A stretch of DNA of 64,000 nt from Gemmatimonadales bacterium (lineage in GTDB: Bacteria > Gemmatimonadota > Gemmatimonadetes > Gemmatimonadales > GWC2-71-9), in the NCBI GenBank assembly GCA_020633775.1, contig JACKDA010000001.1, positions 1 to 64,000 of the forward strand, given 5' to 3'. This document shows positions 54,012-62,938 of this stretch, piece after piece. Made by a program: the position numbers and the translations under genes. How positions within the stretch are numbered: the stretch's first letter is position 1; each line of letters opens with the position of its first letter. The notes beneath the pieces were generated by a model, which was given only the letters and a program-made list of their open reading frames with translations, ran no database searches and had not been told where the DNA came from.

Positions 54012-55934
54012 ATGACGCTTGACAAGCTCAAAGTCGCCGCGCGTCAGCACGAGCAGCGGGACGAGTGGCGCGCTGCCATCGACCTCTACCGGCAGGCCAT
54101 CCACAAGGCCGAGCAGGAGGACGGTGGCGCCGATCCCTCGCTGTACAACCGCATCGGCGACCTGGAGCAGCGCGAGGGAGACGATCACGCCGCCTGCGAG
54201 GCCTGGGAGCAGGCCGCGGCGCGCTACGGCGAGCAGGGCTTCTTCAACAACGCGATTGCCCTCTGCGGCAAGATCCTCCGGCTCGACCCCGCCCGCGTCC
54301 GCACCTACCTCGATCTCGCCCGGTTCCAGGCGCGCAAGCGCGTGATCTACGACGTGCGCCAGAACCTCGAGGCGTACCTCCAGCACATGTCCCACCGGGG
54401 CGAGAGCGACGCGGCCGCGCGCGAGCTGGAGAAGCTGGCCGCCGAGTTCGGCGCGTGGAAGGAACTTGGCCGCACCGTCAACGAGCTGCTCGGCCGCGAC
54501 ACCGCCGACGCCGAGGCGGACGGCGGCCCCGATGCCGACGGGCGGGGCGGGTTGGTCTTCCTCGATACCGATCGCGCGCGCGCGCAGGCTGCCGCCGAGC
54601 TCGTGGTGGAGCCAACCGCCGCCGAGCCGCTGTCGTCCGACGATGGCGTGACGATCGACGGGATCGAGCGCGCGAGTGCCGAGGTCGTGGGGGACGCCGA
54701 CGAGCCGGTGGGCGACGTCGCCGGGCTGATCAACTTCGAGCGGACCTCGGAGGGGTCGACCGCCGGCGAGCGGCTGGACGGCCTCGAGAGCGCGGCGATC
54801 GCCGAGGAGCTGGTTGCAGACGCGGGCAGCGAGACGATCACGCTCGATGGGCTCGAGCCGACCGAGCAGGTCGCCGCGCCCGAAGCAACGGAGATGCCCG
54901 CTTCACCCACGACCACGACCAGCGACGGGATCGTCTTCCTCGACACGGCGACCGTCGACGAGGCGCCCGAGGCACCCGCGGCCACCGACGACGCGATCGA
55001 CATCGCCGTCCCCGCGGGCAGCCCCCTCGAGGTGCGCGCCGAGGGGCACGAGCGGCTGGAGCAGGGCGATCGTGCGGGGGCCATCGCGGCCCTCGAGCGG
55101 GCCCTCGCCGGCTACCTCGAGGCGGAGCGCCTCGACCGGGCGTTCCAGGTCGCCACCGAACTGATCGAGGCGCAGCCGGCCAGCATCGACCGCTATCAGG
55201 CACGGGTCGAGATCGCCGTCCGGATGAAGACGCCGGCCCAGCTCTGCCTCGCCTACCTCGAACTCGCCGATGCCCTCTCGCGCGAGGGCGCGCAGGAGAA
55301 GGCCGTGGCGGTGTACCGCCGGGTCCTCGAGATCGACGAGGGGCATGCCGAGGCGCGCGCCGCCCTGCGGCGTATGGTGCCCGATGCGCCGAGCGAGCAG
55401 ACCGAGGACGGCTTCATCGATTTCGGCGCGATGGTCAACGACGATGTCGGCCCGCGCTCGTCGCGGATGCGCACCGAGACGACGACCATCTCCGACGACG
55501 AGGACGAGACCTTCCGCGAGGCGCTGGCCGAGTTCAAGCGGGCCCTCGACCAGAACATCGCCGTCGACGACCATCAGGCGCACTACGACCTCGGGCTCGC
55601 CTTCAAGGAGATGGGACTCCTCGAGGAGGCGATCGGCGAGTTCCAGAAGGCGCTGCGCTCGACCGAGGGGCGGCTGCGCACCAGCGAGGCGCTGGGGCAG
55701 TGCTTCTTCGAGCAGGGGCGGCCGGCGGTGGCCGAGGCGGTCCTGCGGAGCGTGGAGAAGGGCGACGAGGGCGACGCCGAGAAGATCGGGGTCCTCTACT
55801 GGCTCGGCCGTGCCCTGGAGTCGCAGGGCAAGACGAAGAACGCCCGCACGTACTACGAGCGCGTCCTCGCGGTCGACGTCGCGTTCCATGACGTGAGCGA
55901 CCGGATCACCGCGCTCACCGACGGTGCCGGATGA
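54012..55934 (+). CDS. Large TPR protein with acidic linker and repeated short motifs
   Basis: The 640-residue cytoplasmic protein has TPRs at both ends (about 8-160 and 345-640), for example LYNRIGDLEQREGDDHAACEAWEQAAARYGEQG, in pieces, and HYDLGLAFKEMGLLEEAIGEFQKAL. Between them is an acidic, probably disordered stretch. It contains near-copies of two motifs: GLVFLDT (180-186) and GIVFLDT (306-312), and VTIDGIE (213-219) and ITLDGLE (276-282). GLINFE (238-243) and GFIDFG (467-472) are looser relatives. The role is unknown. It is coupled to the polyprenyl synthase by an ATGA overlap. Confidence 0.8.
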   Translation: MTLDKLKVAARQHEQRDEWRAAIDLYRQAIHKAEQEDGGADPSLYNRIGDLEQREGDDHAACEAWEQAAARYGEQGFFNNAIALCGKILRLDPARVRTYLDLARFQARKRVIYDVRQNLEAYLQHMSHRGESDAAARELEKLAAEFGAWKELGRTVNELLGRDTADAEADGGPDADGRGGLVFLDTDRARAQAAAELVVEPTAAEPLSSDDGVTIDGIERASAEVVGDADEPVGDVAGLINFERTSEGSTAGERLDGLESAAIAEELVADAGSETITLDGLEPTEQVAAPEATEMPASPTTTTSDGIVFLDTATVDEAPEAPAATDDAIDIAVPAGSPLEVRAEGHERLEQGDRAGAIAALERALAGYLEAERLDRAFQVATELIEAQPASIDRYQARVEIAVRMKTPAQLCLAYLELADALSREGAQEKAVAVYRRVLEIDEGHAEARAALRRMVPDAPSEQTEDGFIDFGAMVNDDVGPRSSRMRTETTTISDDEDETFREALAEFKRALDQNIAVDDHQAHYDLGLAFKEMGLLEEAIGEFQKALRSTEGRLRTSEALGQCFFEQGRPAVAEAVLRSVEKGDEGDAEKIGVLYWLGRALESQGKTKNARTYYERVLAVDVAFHDVSDRITALTDGAG

Positions 55935-56923
55935 CGCTGCCGCAACTCGACCCCGTCTCGCTGGTCGACCTGCAGGGACCGGTGCGCGAGCGCCTCGGGC
56001 GCGTCGAGGTCGAGATGCGCCGGATGATCGAGGAGAACTTCCCGCTCATCTCGGAGGTGAACCACCACCTCCTGCGGATGCGGGGCAAGATGTTCCGGCC
56101 CACGCTCGCCCTCCTCGCCGACGAGGCGACCGGCGGCACCGGCGCGACCGCCGAGCGCTTCGCGGCGATCCTCGAGCTGATCCACCTCGCCACCCTGGTC
56201 CACGACGATTCGGTCGATCATTCCGCCCTGCGCCGCGGGATGCCCACGATCAACGCGGTGTTCTCGCACCAGGTCAGCGTGATCATGGGCGACTTTCTCT
56301 ACTCCCGCGCGGTGGTCGAGCTGGTGCGGATGGGGAGTCTCGACGCGCTGCGGGTGCTGGCGCGCGTCACCAACGAGATGACCGTCGGCGAGATGCGGCA
56401 GTTGCTGGCCCACGATCCGCTCACGTTCACCGAGGAGCAGTACGACCTGCTGATCCGCGCCAAGACGGCGTCGCTGATCTCCGGGGCGTGCGAGGTGGGT
56501 GGCCTCGGGGCGCCGGCTGCCGAGCGCGAGGCGCTGGCGCGCTTCGGCGAGAAGCTCGGGATGGCGTTCCAGATCGTCGACGACCTCCTCGACTACACCG
56601 CCGACGCCCGGGTGACCGGCAAGCCGACCGGACTCGACCTGCGCGAGCACAAGGTCACCCTGCCGCTGATCCACGCCCTGCCGCGCTTCAGTGCGGCCGA
56701 GCGGGGCCAGATCGACGCGCTCATGGCCAACCCCGAACCGTCGGAAGCGCAGATCGCCGCGGTCGTCCAGGCGGTCGAGGAGCACGGCGGGCTCGACTAC
56801 GCCCGCGACCGGGCGAGTCGGATCATGGCCCAGGCCGACGAGGAGCTCGAGCGGCTCCCGCCCTCGCCGGCACGGGAGGTCCTCCGCGCCTCCCTCGGCT
56901 ACGTCCTCGAGCGCCGTCGCTGA
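55931..56923 (+). CDS. Long-chain polyprenyl diphosphate synthase
   Basis: This enzyme extends an isoprenoid diphosphate for quinone side chains (IspB/HepT/HepII class). The 330-residue product has the first Asp-rich motif DDSVD (Asp92, Asp93, Asp96), the second DDLLD (217-221) with following Lys-rich DLREHKVTLPL, and the GKMFRPTLALL substrate segment. The first motif is DDxxD, as in long-chain trans synthases. Chain length cannot be read reliably. The neighbours do not include other quinone genes. ATG 55931 overlaps the TPR gene; its stop overlaps the DUF4321 gene by one base. Confidence 0.93.
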   Translation: MTLPQLDPVSLVDLQGPVRERLGRVEVEMRRMIEENFPLISEVNHHLLRMRGKMFRPTLALLADEATGGTGATAERFAAILELIHLATLVHDDSVDHSALRRGMPTINAVFSHQVSVIMGDFLYSRAVVELVRMGSLDALRVLARVTNEMTVGEMRQLLAHDPLTFTEEQYDLLIRAKTASLISGACEVGGLGAPAAEREALARFGEKLGMAFQIVDDLLDYTADARVTGKPTGLDLREHKVTLPLIHALPRFSAAERGQIDALMANPEPSEAQIAAVVQAVEEHGGLDYARDRASRIMAQADEELERLPPSPAREVLRASLGYVLERRR

Positions 56924-57192
56924 TGGCCGCGCCACGCCGGACCGGGTTCTACCTCGGCGTGCTCAGCGTGGGGTTCGTCGGGGGGGGGCTCCTCACCGCG
57001 CTCCTCGAGCGGTTCCTCCCCCCGAGTGCGGCGCGGGATTTCTTCACCTTCTCGGTCACCCCGGCCCTCGGCCCTGTCTCGGTCGATCTCCTCGTGGTAT
57101 CCTTCACGCTCGGGCCATTGGCCCTGCATGTCTCGATTCTCAGCCTGGTCGGTGTCGCGGTGGCCTACTACGCCGCCCGGGCGTTGTTCTAA
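56923..57192 (+). CDS. DUF4321 small membrane protein
   Basis: The 89-residue protein has two membrane helices: FYLGVLSVGFVGGGLLTALL near the N-terminus and LALHVSILSLVGVAVAYYAARALF at the C-terminus. Between them is FTFSVTPALGPVSVDLLVVSFTLG, read in pieces, the part typical of DUF4321. The function of this family is not known. It sits between a polyprenyl synthase and tatA, both in the same direction, with 12 bp to tatA. Confidence 0.8.
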   Translation: MAAPRRTGFYLGVLSVGFVGGGLLTALLERFLPPSAARDFFTFSVTPALGPVSVDLLVVSFTLGPLALHVSILSLVGVAVAYYAARALF

Positions 57193-57204
57193 CCGGAGCA
57201 CCCC

Positions 57205-57459
57205 ATGCCGAATCTCGGCTTTCCAGAGATCCTTGCCCTGCTGGTCATCGCGCTGCTGGTCTTCGGCGCGAAGCGACTCCCCGAGATCGGGCAGTCGATG
57301 GGGAAGGGGATCCGTGAGTTCAAGAAGTCGCTCGCCGACACCCAGGACGCCGTGATGCGCGATGACAGCGCCGACCGGCGGATGCTCGACGCCGATCGCG
57401 GCCTGCATGACGAGGCCCCCTCGCGGACGGCCGGCGAGCCGAAGCGCCTCTCGCAGTAG
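57205..57459 (+). CDS. tatA: Twin-arginine translocase subunit TatA
   Basis: TatA polymerises to form the pore or membrane-thinning patch through which folded proteins pass. The 84-residue product has the short N-terminal helix FPEILALLVIALLVFGAKRLPEIG with the Phe-Gly hinge, an amphipathic helix (SMGKGIREFKKSL) and a polar tail. It lies 4.3 kb from the TatC-LptD frame. A terminator follows 22 bp after the stop. No separate tatB is visible, consistent with a TatA-TatC system. Confidence 0.93.
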   Translation: MPNLGFPEILALLVIALLVFGAKRLPEIGQSMGKGIREFKKSLADTQDAVMRDDSADRRMLDADRGLHDEAPSRTAGEPKRLSQ

Positions 57460-57480
57460 CGGACGCGCAGTCCCGGAAGC

Positions 57481-57520
57481 CAGACGGGCGCCCGGCCAGT
57501 GGCCGGGCGCCCGTCTGTTT
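57481..57520. terminator. Strong bidirectional-type hairpin between tatA and the PpiD-like gene
   Basis: A perfect 17-bp stem (57481-57497 with 57501-57517) has a 3-nt AGT loop and is followed on the plus strand by TTT. It serves tatA and may also stop transcription of the convergent minus-strand gene, although no T tract follows on that strand. Confidence 0.8.
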
Positions 57521-57547
57521 GCGACCCGTGCGGCGGTGCGGCCGGGA

Positions 57548-59395
57548 TCAGCGCGGCTGCAGCGGGTTCGCGCCGGCGGCCGCCTCGGCCTGGGCCGCGG
57601 TCTGGAAGATCTCCGCGCGCTCGTCGCGCACCGTGGCGTTGTCCCGCAGCGCCTGCAGGTAGAAGCGGACCCGCTCATCGCGGGCGGCGCGGACCTCGCG
57701 CGCCTGCATCTGGTCGAAGTCCTGGCGGAAGGCGGCGGAGTCGGCGGCCTCGTGGCTCAGCACCCGGATGACGTAGATCCCCTCGTTCGTCACGATCGGC
57801 TCGCTGAGGGCCCCGACCGGCAGCCCGAACGACGCACCGATCAGCTTCGGGTTCGGCAGCGGCGGCGCGATCCGGGTGAACGGGGCGAACTCCCGGTGCT
57901 CCAGCCCCATGGCGCTCGAGGCATCGGCGAGCGTCTCGCCGGCCTTGACCCGGGCGACGAGCTGGCGGGCCTTCTCCAGCGCCAGCGCCTCCTTCTTCTG
58001 CTCGATCACGGCCCCCGTCACGGCGGCCTGGATCTGGTCGAGCGGCGGCACCCCTGCCTTGTGCAGCGAGTCGAGCCGGAAGACGTAGTAGAACTCCTCG
58101 GTCTCGACCACCGGCGAAGTCTCGCCGACCTCGGCCTGGAACGCCCAGACCCCGGCGTCGCCGACGAGGAACGGCCCGATGATGGCACGGTTCCCCTTCT
58201 GGACCGGGGCGCTCTGGCCGATCGGGAGCTTGAGGGCGCGGGCGGCGGTGTCGAGCGCCGCAGGATCGAGCCGGTCGGCGGCGAGCTGCTCCAGCGAGTC
58301 GGCCTGCGCGTCCACCAGGTCGCGGTGCGCGCCCGCGAGCTCGATGCGGAAGAGGATGTGTCGAGCCGTCGCCGAGTCGGCGGTGCGGCCGGTTACCTCG
58401 ATCAGGTGGTACCCCTCGCCGGAAAGCACCGGCTCGGAGACCGTGTTCAACGGTAGGGAGAACACCGCATCCTCGAACGGCTTCACCATGACGCCACGCG
58501 CGAACGTCCCGAGCTCGCCGCCGGCATCGGCACTCCCCTGGTCGGCCGACTCGCGGCGCGCCACCTCGGCGAACGGCGCGCCGCCGAGGATCTCGGCGCG
58601 GACGTCCCGGGCGTGCTGCAGCGCTGCGGCGCTGTCCGAGGCGTCAAGCCCGCGGGGCACCCCGATGTAGGAGAGGTAGGCCATCTCCGGGCGGTCGAAC
58701 TCGTCCGGGTGGGCGCGGTAGTAGGCGGTGACCTCGTCGGCGCTCACGGTGACCGCGGTGTCCGGGATGACCCGGTTGGGCACCAGCGGGGTGAGGGCGA
58801 TCGAGACACGCTCGTTCTGGTCGCGATAGCGTTCCCAGAGCGAGGCGTCGCTCAGGAAGATGTCGGCGGTGACGTTGCGCAGCAGCTTGGCCCGGAGGAT
58901 CTCGTCGCGATAGCGCGCCTCGAGGAGCGGGACGAACTGCTGGCCCACCGGCGAGGAGAGCCAGCGCTGGTACTTCGCCGGGTCGAACTGGCCGTCGGTC
59001 TGGAAGTCGGGGGTCTCGCGGATCTCGGGCGGGGGGACCGCCATGATCAGCGAGGCGACCTCGTCGGACGAGACGGTGATGTTGCGCTTGGTGATCTCGT
59101 CGCGGAGCACGGTGGTCTGCACGAAGGAGTCCCACACCTCGTTGCGGACCTGCTCGATCTCCTCGAGGGTCAGCGAGCGGCCGAGCTGCTGCTGACGCTG
59201 GGAGGTGGCGTCCTGGACCGCCTGCTCGTAGGTCCGGGTGTCGATGCCCTCACCGTTGACCGATCCGACGGTCGTGCGGGAGAGGATCCCCCCGGATCCG
59301 GAGAGGCCGCTGAGATCGACCACCAGCCAGATCATGAAGGTGATGGTGATCAGGTAGACGACCGGCTTGGCGGAGTTGCGAAAGGCCTGCATCAT
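57548..59395 (-). CDS. PpiD/SurA-like periplasmic peptidyl-prolyl isomerase
   Basis: The 615-residue protein has an N-terminal membrane anchor (VVYLITITFMIWLVVDLSGL) and a SurA-N-like helical region (about 45-190, SVNGEGIDTRTYEQAVQDA to YQRWLSSPVGQQFV). PpiC-type parvulin segments follow (EILGGAPFAEVARRESAD, GGELGTFARGVMVKPFEDAVFSLPLNTVSEPV in pieces, TARHILFRIEL). The architecture matches PpiD, which sits beside the Sec channel and helps exported proteins fold. ATG 59395 is chosen; in-frame codons run far upstream through the divergent gene and are rejected. GGGAG lies about 14 nt upstream, somewhat far. Confidence 0.88.
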   Translation of the reverse strand: MMQAFRNSAKPVVYLITITFMIWLVVDLSGLSGSGGILSRTTVGSVNGEGIDTRTYEQAVQDATSQRQQQLGRSLTLEEIEQVRNEVWDSFVQTTVLRDEITKRNITVSSDEVASLIMAVPPPEIRETPDFQTDGQFDPAKYQRWLSSPVGQQFVPLLEARYRDEILRAKLLRNVTADIFLSDASLWERYRDQNERVSIALTPLVPNRVIPDTAVTVSADEVTAYYRAHPDEFDRPEMAYLSYIGVPRGLDASDSAAALQHARDVRAEILGGAPFAEVARRESADQGSADAGGELGTFARGVMVKPFEDAVFSLPLNTVSEPVLSGEGYHLIEVTGRTADSATARHILFRIELAGAHRDLVDAQADSLEQLAADRLDPAALDTAARALKLPIGQSAPVQKGNRAIIGPFLVGDAGVWAFQAEVGETSPVVETEEFYYVFRLDSLHKAGVPPLDQIQAAVTGAVIEQKKEALALEKARQLVARVKAGETLADASSAMGLEHREFAPFTRIAPPLPNPKLIGASFGLPVGALSEPIVTNEGIYVIRVLSHEAADSAAFRQDFDQMQAREVRAARDERVRFYLQALRDNATVRDERAEIFQTAAQAEAAAGANPLQPR

Positions 59396-59438
59396 GGCGC
59401 GTGCACCCACTCCCTGAAGAGACGAGACATAGCCCTGA

Positions 59439-59467
59439 AACCTAGGGCCCGGAGGGCCCAACCTCAA
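59439..59467 (-). promoter_or_regulatory. Putative promoter of the PpiD-like gene
   Basis: On the minus strand TTGAGG (59467-59462), a 17-bp spacer and TAGGTT (59444-59439) lie about 45 bp before the start. Confidence 0.5.
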
Positions 59468-59490
59468 GCGACGACCCGGCCCGGGTTCGG

Positions 59491-59520
59491 TTGACATGGC
59501 GGGCCGGCGCGGGATAGTCT
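59491..59520 (+). promoter_or_regulatory. Putative promoter of the TPR-aroQ-pepP-efp-accB unit
   Basis: A perfect -35 consensus TTGACA at 59491-59496 is followed after 18 bp by TAGTCT at 59515-59520. The first start codon is about 30 bp downstream. It is the best -35 match in the window and is back to back with the PpiD-like promoter. Confidence 0.65.
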
Positions 59521-59550
59521 TGCCGACTGCCCGCCCCCGTCCCTCGACCC

Positions 59551-60306
59551 GTGAGCGCGATGCCCTCCGGAAGCGCCCTCGACGACCTGGCCCGTCAGTG
59601 GGTCGGTGCGCCGTCCCCGACCCGATGTGCGGCCTACGCGGACGCCCTCGCCAAGCAGGGCGAGCTGCGCGAGGCCCGCCGGGTGGTGGCCGAGGGGCTC
59701 GGTCGCTACCCCGGGTTCGTCCCGGCGCTGCTGGTCGCGGCGCGGATCGCGCTGGCCACCGAGGACCGGGCGGCGCTGGTCGAGGCCCTCCGGGCGGCCC
59801 TCGAGGCGGACCCGGACCACCCAATGACCCGCGAGCTCGCCGAGGCCCACGCGCCGGCGCTGGTGGCCCGGGACCCCGCCGAGGAAGCGGTGGTCTTCGC
59901 CACGGAGGCCGACGTCGAGGAGGTCGACTCCGACGAGGTGGCCGCGAGCGCCGAGATGGTGACGGAGTCGCTCGCCGCGCTCTACCGGCGGCAGGGCCAC
60001 CTCGAGGCCGCCCGGCAGGCGTACGCCGAGTTGGTCGCCCGGAACCCCGAGAACACCGACCTGGCGGAGCGCTACCTCGCCGTCCAGGAGGAGATCGCGG
60101 CCTCGCGCCCGTTGCCATTCGATGCCCGCGAGGCCGGCGGGGTCGCGGTCCGCGACTGGCTCGCGCGCCTCGCCGTCGCCACCCCGCGCACCGGCCGCCG
60201 GCCGAGCGCCTCCTACGACGCCTTCTTCGAGGCCCCGCCCGCGCCGCCGAGCGCGACGGCGGACTTCGATGCCTTCCAGCGCTGGCTCGGCGACCTGCAG
60301 CGATGA
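59551..60306 (+). CDS. TPR-like protein
   Basis: The 251-residue cytoplasmic protein has two or three TPR units (ARRVVAEGLGRYPGFVPALLVAARIAL, in pieces, and ESLAALYRRQGHLEAARQAYAELVARNPEN). They are separated by an acidic segment with AVVFATEADVEEVDSDEV, which recalls the VFLDT motifs of the protein encoded at 54012. The C-terminal 60 residues are low-complexity. Start GTG 59551 or ATG 59560. The stop overlaps aroQ by ATGA. The function is unknown. Confidence 0.75.
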   Translation: MSAMPSGSALDDLARQWVGAPSPTRCAAYADALAKQGELREARRVVAEGLGRYPGFVPALLVAARIALATEDRAALVEALRAALEADPDHPMTRELAEAHAPALVARDPAEEAVVFATEADVEEVDSDEVAASAEMVTESLAALYRRQGHLEAARQAYAELVARNPENTDLAERYLAVQEEIAASRPLPFDAREAGGVAVRDWLARLAVATPRTGRRPSASYDAFFEAPPAPPSATADFDAFQRWLGDLQR

Positions 60307-60743
60307 TCCGGATCCTCGTCCTCAACGGCCCCAACCTCAACCTGCTGGGGCAGCGTGAACCCTCCGTGTACGGCACGGATACCCTTGCCGACGTGGAGGC
60401 GATGCTCCGCGAGGCGGCCACCCGACTCGGGGTCGAGATCGCGTTCCGCCAGTCGAATCACGAGGGCGAACTGGTCGACGCCGTGCAGGGGGCGGCCGCG
60501 GGGTTCGATGGACTGATCGTCAACCTTGGGGCCTACACCCACACCTCCCTGGCGCTCCGGGATGCCTTTCTCGCCGCCCCGCTGCCGTTCGTCGAGGTGC
60601 ACATCAGCAACCTCTTCCGGCGCGAGGCCGCGCGGCACCACTCCCTCGTGGCCGATCTCGCGGTCGGGATGATCACCGGCCTCGGGACGCGCGGGTACCT
60701 GCTGGCCCTCGACGGCCTGGTTGCTGCCCTGCGCGATGGCTGA
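60303..60743 (+). CDS. aroQ: 3-dehydroquinate dehydratase, type II
   Basis: AroQ dehydrates 3-dehydroquinate in the shikimate pathway. The 146-residue product has the conserved NGPNLNLLGQREPSVYG with the catalytic Arg and Tyr, FRQSNHEGELVD, LGAYTHTSLALRDA and FVEVHISNLFRRE with the catalytic His. It is the small dodecameric type II enzyme. It overlaps pepP, whose ATG lies 8 bp before its stop. Confidence 0.96.
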   Translation: MIRILVLNGPNLNLLGQREPSVYGTDTLADVEAMLREAATRLGVEIAFRQSNHEGELVDAVQGAAAGFDGLIVNLGAYTHTSLALRDAFLAAPLPFVEVHISNLFRREAARHHSLVADLAVGMITGLGTRGYLLALDGLVAALRDG

Positions 60744-61821
60744 GCCCCGGCTCGCCCGCCAGGCCGCGGTTCGGACCCGACTCGCGGAGCGACACCTCGA
60801 GGTCCTGCTGGTGACGCACCTCCCCAACATCCGCTGGCTCACCGGGTTCACCGGCTCGGCGGCGATCCTTGTCCTCACCCCCGAACGGGCCCGCCTCTTC
60901 ACCGACTTCCGCTATGCCGTGCAGGCGCCCCAGGAGGCCGGGACGGTGGCCGACGTGCAGGTCGAGCGCGCGTCGGTGTGGGGGCGGGTGCGCGGCCTGC
61001 TCCGGGAGCGGGGGTGGGGGCGGATCGGATTCGAGGGGCACCTCCTCCCGGCGCGTGAGGCCGACCGGCTGCGGGGTGAACTGTCGGGGAGCCTGGTCGA
61101 TGCCGGGGAGGTCGTCGAGGGGCTCCGGCAGGTCAAGGACGCGGACGAGGTGGCGGCGATTCGTGCGGCCGCGACGCTGGCGCAGGACGCACTGGCCGAG
61201 GTGCTGCCCACGGTGCGGGTCGGGGAGCGCGAACTCGATCTGGCGTCGCGACTGGAGGCCGCCCTCCGGCGTCGGGGGAGCGAGTGGCACCCGTTCGAGA
61301 CGATCGTCGCCTCGGGCCCCCGGTCGGCCCTGCCGCATGCCCGGACCACTGAGCGCCGCCTCGCGGCCGGCGACCTCCTGCTGATCGACTTCGGGGCCAA
61401 GGTCGGCGGCTACTGCGCCGACCTCACCCGGATGGCGGTCCTGGGGCCGGCCGATGAGCAGCAGCGGACCGTCCACGCCCTGGTGGCGGCGGCGCAGCGG
61501 GCCGCTCGCGAGGGGATCCGCGCCGGAATGACCGGGCGCGACGCCGACGCCCTGGCTCGCACCGTGATCGAGGCGCGGGGGCACGGTGAGGCGTTTGGCC
61601 ACTCGCTCGGGCACGGCCTCGGGCTCGAAGTGCATGAGGGACCGCGGCTTGCCAGCACCGTCGAGGAGCCGATTCCGGTGGGTGCGGTGGTCACGGTAGA
61701 GCCGGGAATCTATCTTCCGGGGTGGGGTGGGGTCCGCCTCGAGGACGATGTGTGGGTCGGTCCCGACGGGCCGGTCCTCCTCTCCGACGGTCGGACCGAC
61801 CTGGTGGAACTCGACATCTAG
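60736..61821 (+). CDS. pepP: Xaa-Pro aminopeptidase family protein
   Basis: This M24-family metallopeptidase removes N-terminal residues before proline. The 361-residue product has an N-terminal creatinase-like domain (VTHLPNIRWLTGFTGSAAILV) and a pita-bread domain. The metal ligands are all visible: Asp in LIDFGAKVGGYCADLTRM (two Asp), His in GHGLGLEVHEGP, Glu in TVEPGIYLPGWGGVRLEDDV (two Glu). Start ATG 60736. The aroQ-pepP-efp order is common. The exact peptide preference is not defined by sequence. Confidence 0.92.
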   Translation: MAEPRLARQAAVRTRLAERHLEVLLVTHLPNIRWLTGFTGSAAILVLTPERARLFTDFRYAVQAPQEAGTVADVQVERASVWGRVRGLLRERGWGRIGFEGHLLPAREADRLRGELSGSLVDAGEVVEGLRQVKDADEVAAIRAAATLAQDALAEVLPTVRVGERELDLASRLEAALRRRGSEWHPFETIVASGPRSALPHARTTERRLAAGDLLLIDFGAKVGGYCADLTRMAVLGPADEQQRTVHALVAAAQRAAREGIRAGMTGRDADALARTVIEARGHGEAFGHSLGHGLGLEVHEGPRLASTVEEPIPVGAVVTVEPGIYLPGWGGVRLEDDVWVGPDGPVLLSDGRTDLVELDI

Positions 61822-61835
61822 CCGCAGGAGCACGC

Positions 61836-62396
61836 TTGGCGACGACCGCGGACATCCGCAACGGCCTCGTGATCGCCCTCGAGGGGCGCCTCATGCAGGT
61901 CACCTACTTCCAGCACGTGAAGCCGGGCAAGGGGAGCGCCTTCGTGCGCACCAAGCTGCGCGACGTGCGCAGCGGGGCGGTCCTCGACCGGACCTTCCCC
62001 TCGGGGGAGCGGATCGAGGTGGTGCAGCTCATGCACCGCCCGATGACCTACTCGTACCGCGATGGCGACTTCTACCACTTCATGGACAGCCAGTCGTTTG
62101 ATGACGTGATGTTGACGGCCGAGATCATCGGGCCGGACCAGCTCAAGTACCTCAAGGAGGGGATGGAGTGCACCGGGCTCATGCAGGACGAGCAGGTGCT
62201 GACCCTCGAACTGCCCAACTTCGTGGAACTGGCGATCGTCGAGACCGACCCGGGCATCCGGGGCGACACGGCCACCGGCGGGACGAAGCCCGCCACCCTC
62301 GAGACCGGCGCCGTGGTGCAGGTGCCGCTCTTCGTGGAACCCGGGACCGTCATCCGGGTGGACCGCCGCGACGACAAGTACCTGACCCGAGTATGA
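61836..62396 (+). CDS. efp: Translation elongation factor P
   Basis: EF-P rescues ribosomes stalled at runs of proline. The 186-residue product has three OB-like domains. The tip residue is Lys32 in VKPGKGSAFVRTKL, the position that is beta-lysylated, hydroxylated or otherwise modified in known systems; no modification gene (epmA/epmB) is visible. The start is an unusual TTG at 61836, supported by GGAG at 61827-61830 and the family N-terminus. It overlaps accB by ATGA. The SecA of this window carries ten consecutive prolines, a likely client. Confidence 0.96.
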   Translation: MATTADIRNGLVIALEGRLMQVTYFQHVKPGKGSAFVRTKLRDVRSGAVLDRTFPSGERIEVVQLMHRPMTYSYRDGDFYHFMDSQSFDDVMLTAEIIGPDQLKYLKEGMECTGLMQDEQVLTLELPNFVELAIVETDPGIRGDTATGGTKPATLETGAVVQVPLFVEPGTVIRVDRRDDKYLTRV

Positions 62397-62938
62397 CACC
62401 TGACGAGATGCAGGACCTCGCCCGCGCCCTCGAGAAGGTTCCCGGCCTCAAGGGGATCGACATGCGCGACGTGCGCCGCCTGGCGCAGCTGCTGCACGAT
62501 CATCCCGAGCTCGGCTCGATCGAGCTGAAGGGGTTCTTCGGGACGGGGGTCGTGATCACCCGGACCAGCCACGGCATGGGCGGCGCCCCGATGTATGCCG
62601 CCGCCCCGGCCCCGGCCCCGGCGCCGCTCCCCGTCCCCGCGGCGGCCCCGGCGGCCGCCCCGGCGCCCGAGGCGGCGGCGCCGCCACCCTCGACGCTGAA
62701 GGAGATCAAGTCGCCGATGGTCGGGACCTTCTACGCCCAGCCCGAGCCGGGCGCGGTGCCGTACGCGCGCGTCGGCACCCGGGTCACCGCCGGCCAGACG
62801 GTCTGCATCATCGAGGCGATGAAGATCATGAACGAGATCGAGGCCGAGCTCTCGGGCGTGGTCCGCGAGGTCTGCGTCGAGGACGCATCGCCGGTCGAGT
62901 ACGGCCAGGTGCTCTACCGCGTGGACCCGAATGGCTGA
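62393..62938 (+). CDS. accB: Biotin carboxyl carrier protein of acetyl-CoA carboxylase
   Basis: AccB carries the biotin that shuttles CO2 in fatty-acid synthesis. The 181-residue product has an N-terminal helical part, an Ala/Pro-rich linker (about 68-100) and a C-terminal biotinyl domain. The domain has SPMVGTFYAQPEPGA and the biotin site EAMKIMNE (Lys144). Its usual partner accC does not follow; instead a PilT-type gene begins 8 bp before the accB stop. Confidence 0.95.
   Translation: MTPDEMQDLARALEKVPGLKGIDMRDVRRLAQLLHDHPELGSIELKGFFGTGVVITRTSHGMGGAPMYAAAPAPAPAPLPVPAAAPAAAPAPEAAAPPPSTLKEIKSPMVGTFYAQPEPGAVPYARVGTRVTAGQTVCIIEAMKIMNEIEAELSGVVREVCVEDASPVEYGQVLYRVDPNG

Noticed and set aside
59396..60421. 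A 342-codon upstream extension of the PpiD-like gene on the minus strand.
   Set aside because: The extension is Arg/Pro-rich shadow sequence of the divergent TPR gene and aroQ; the membrane anchor begins at the ATG at 59395.
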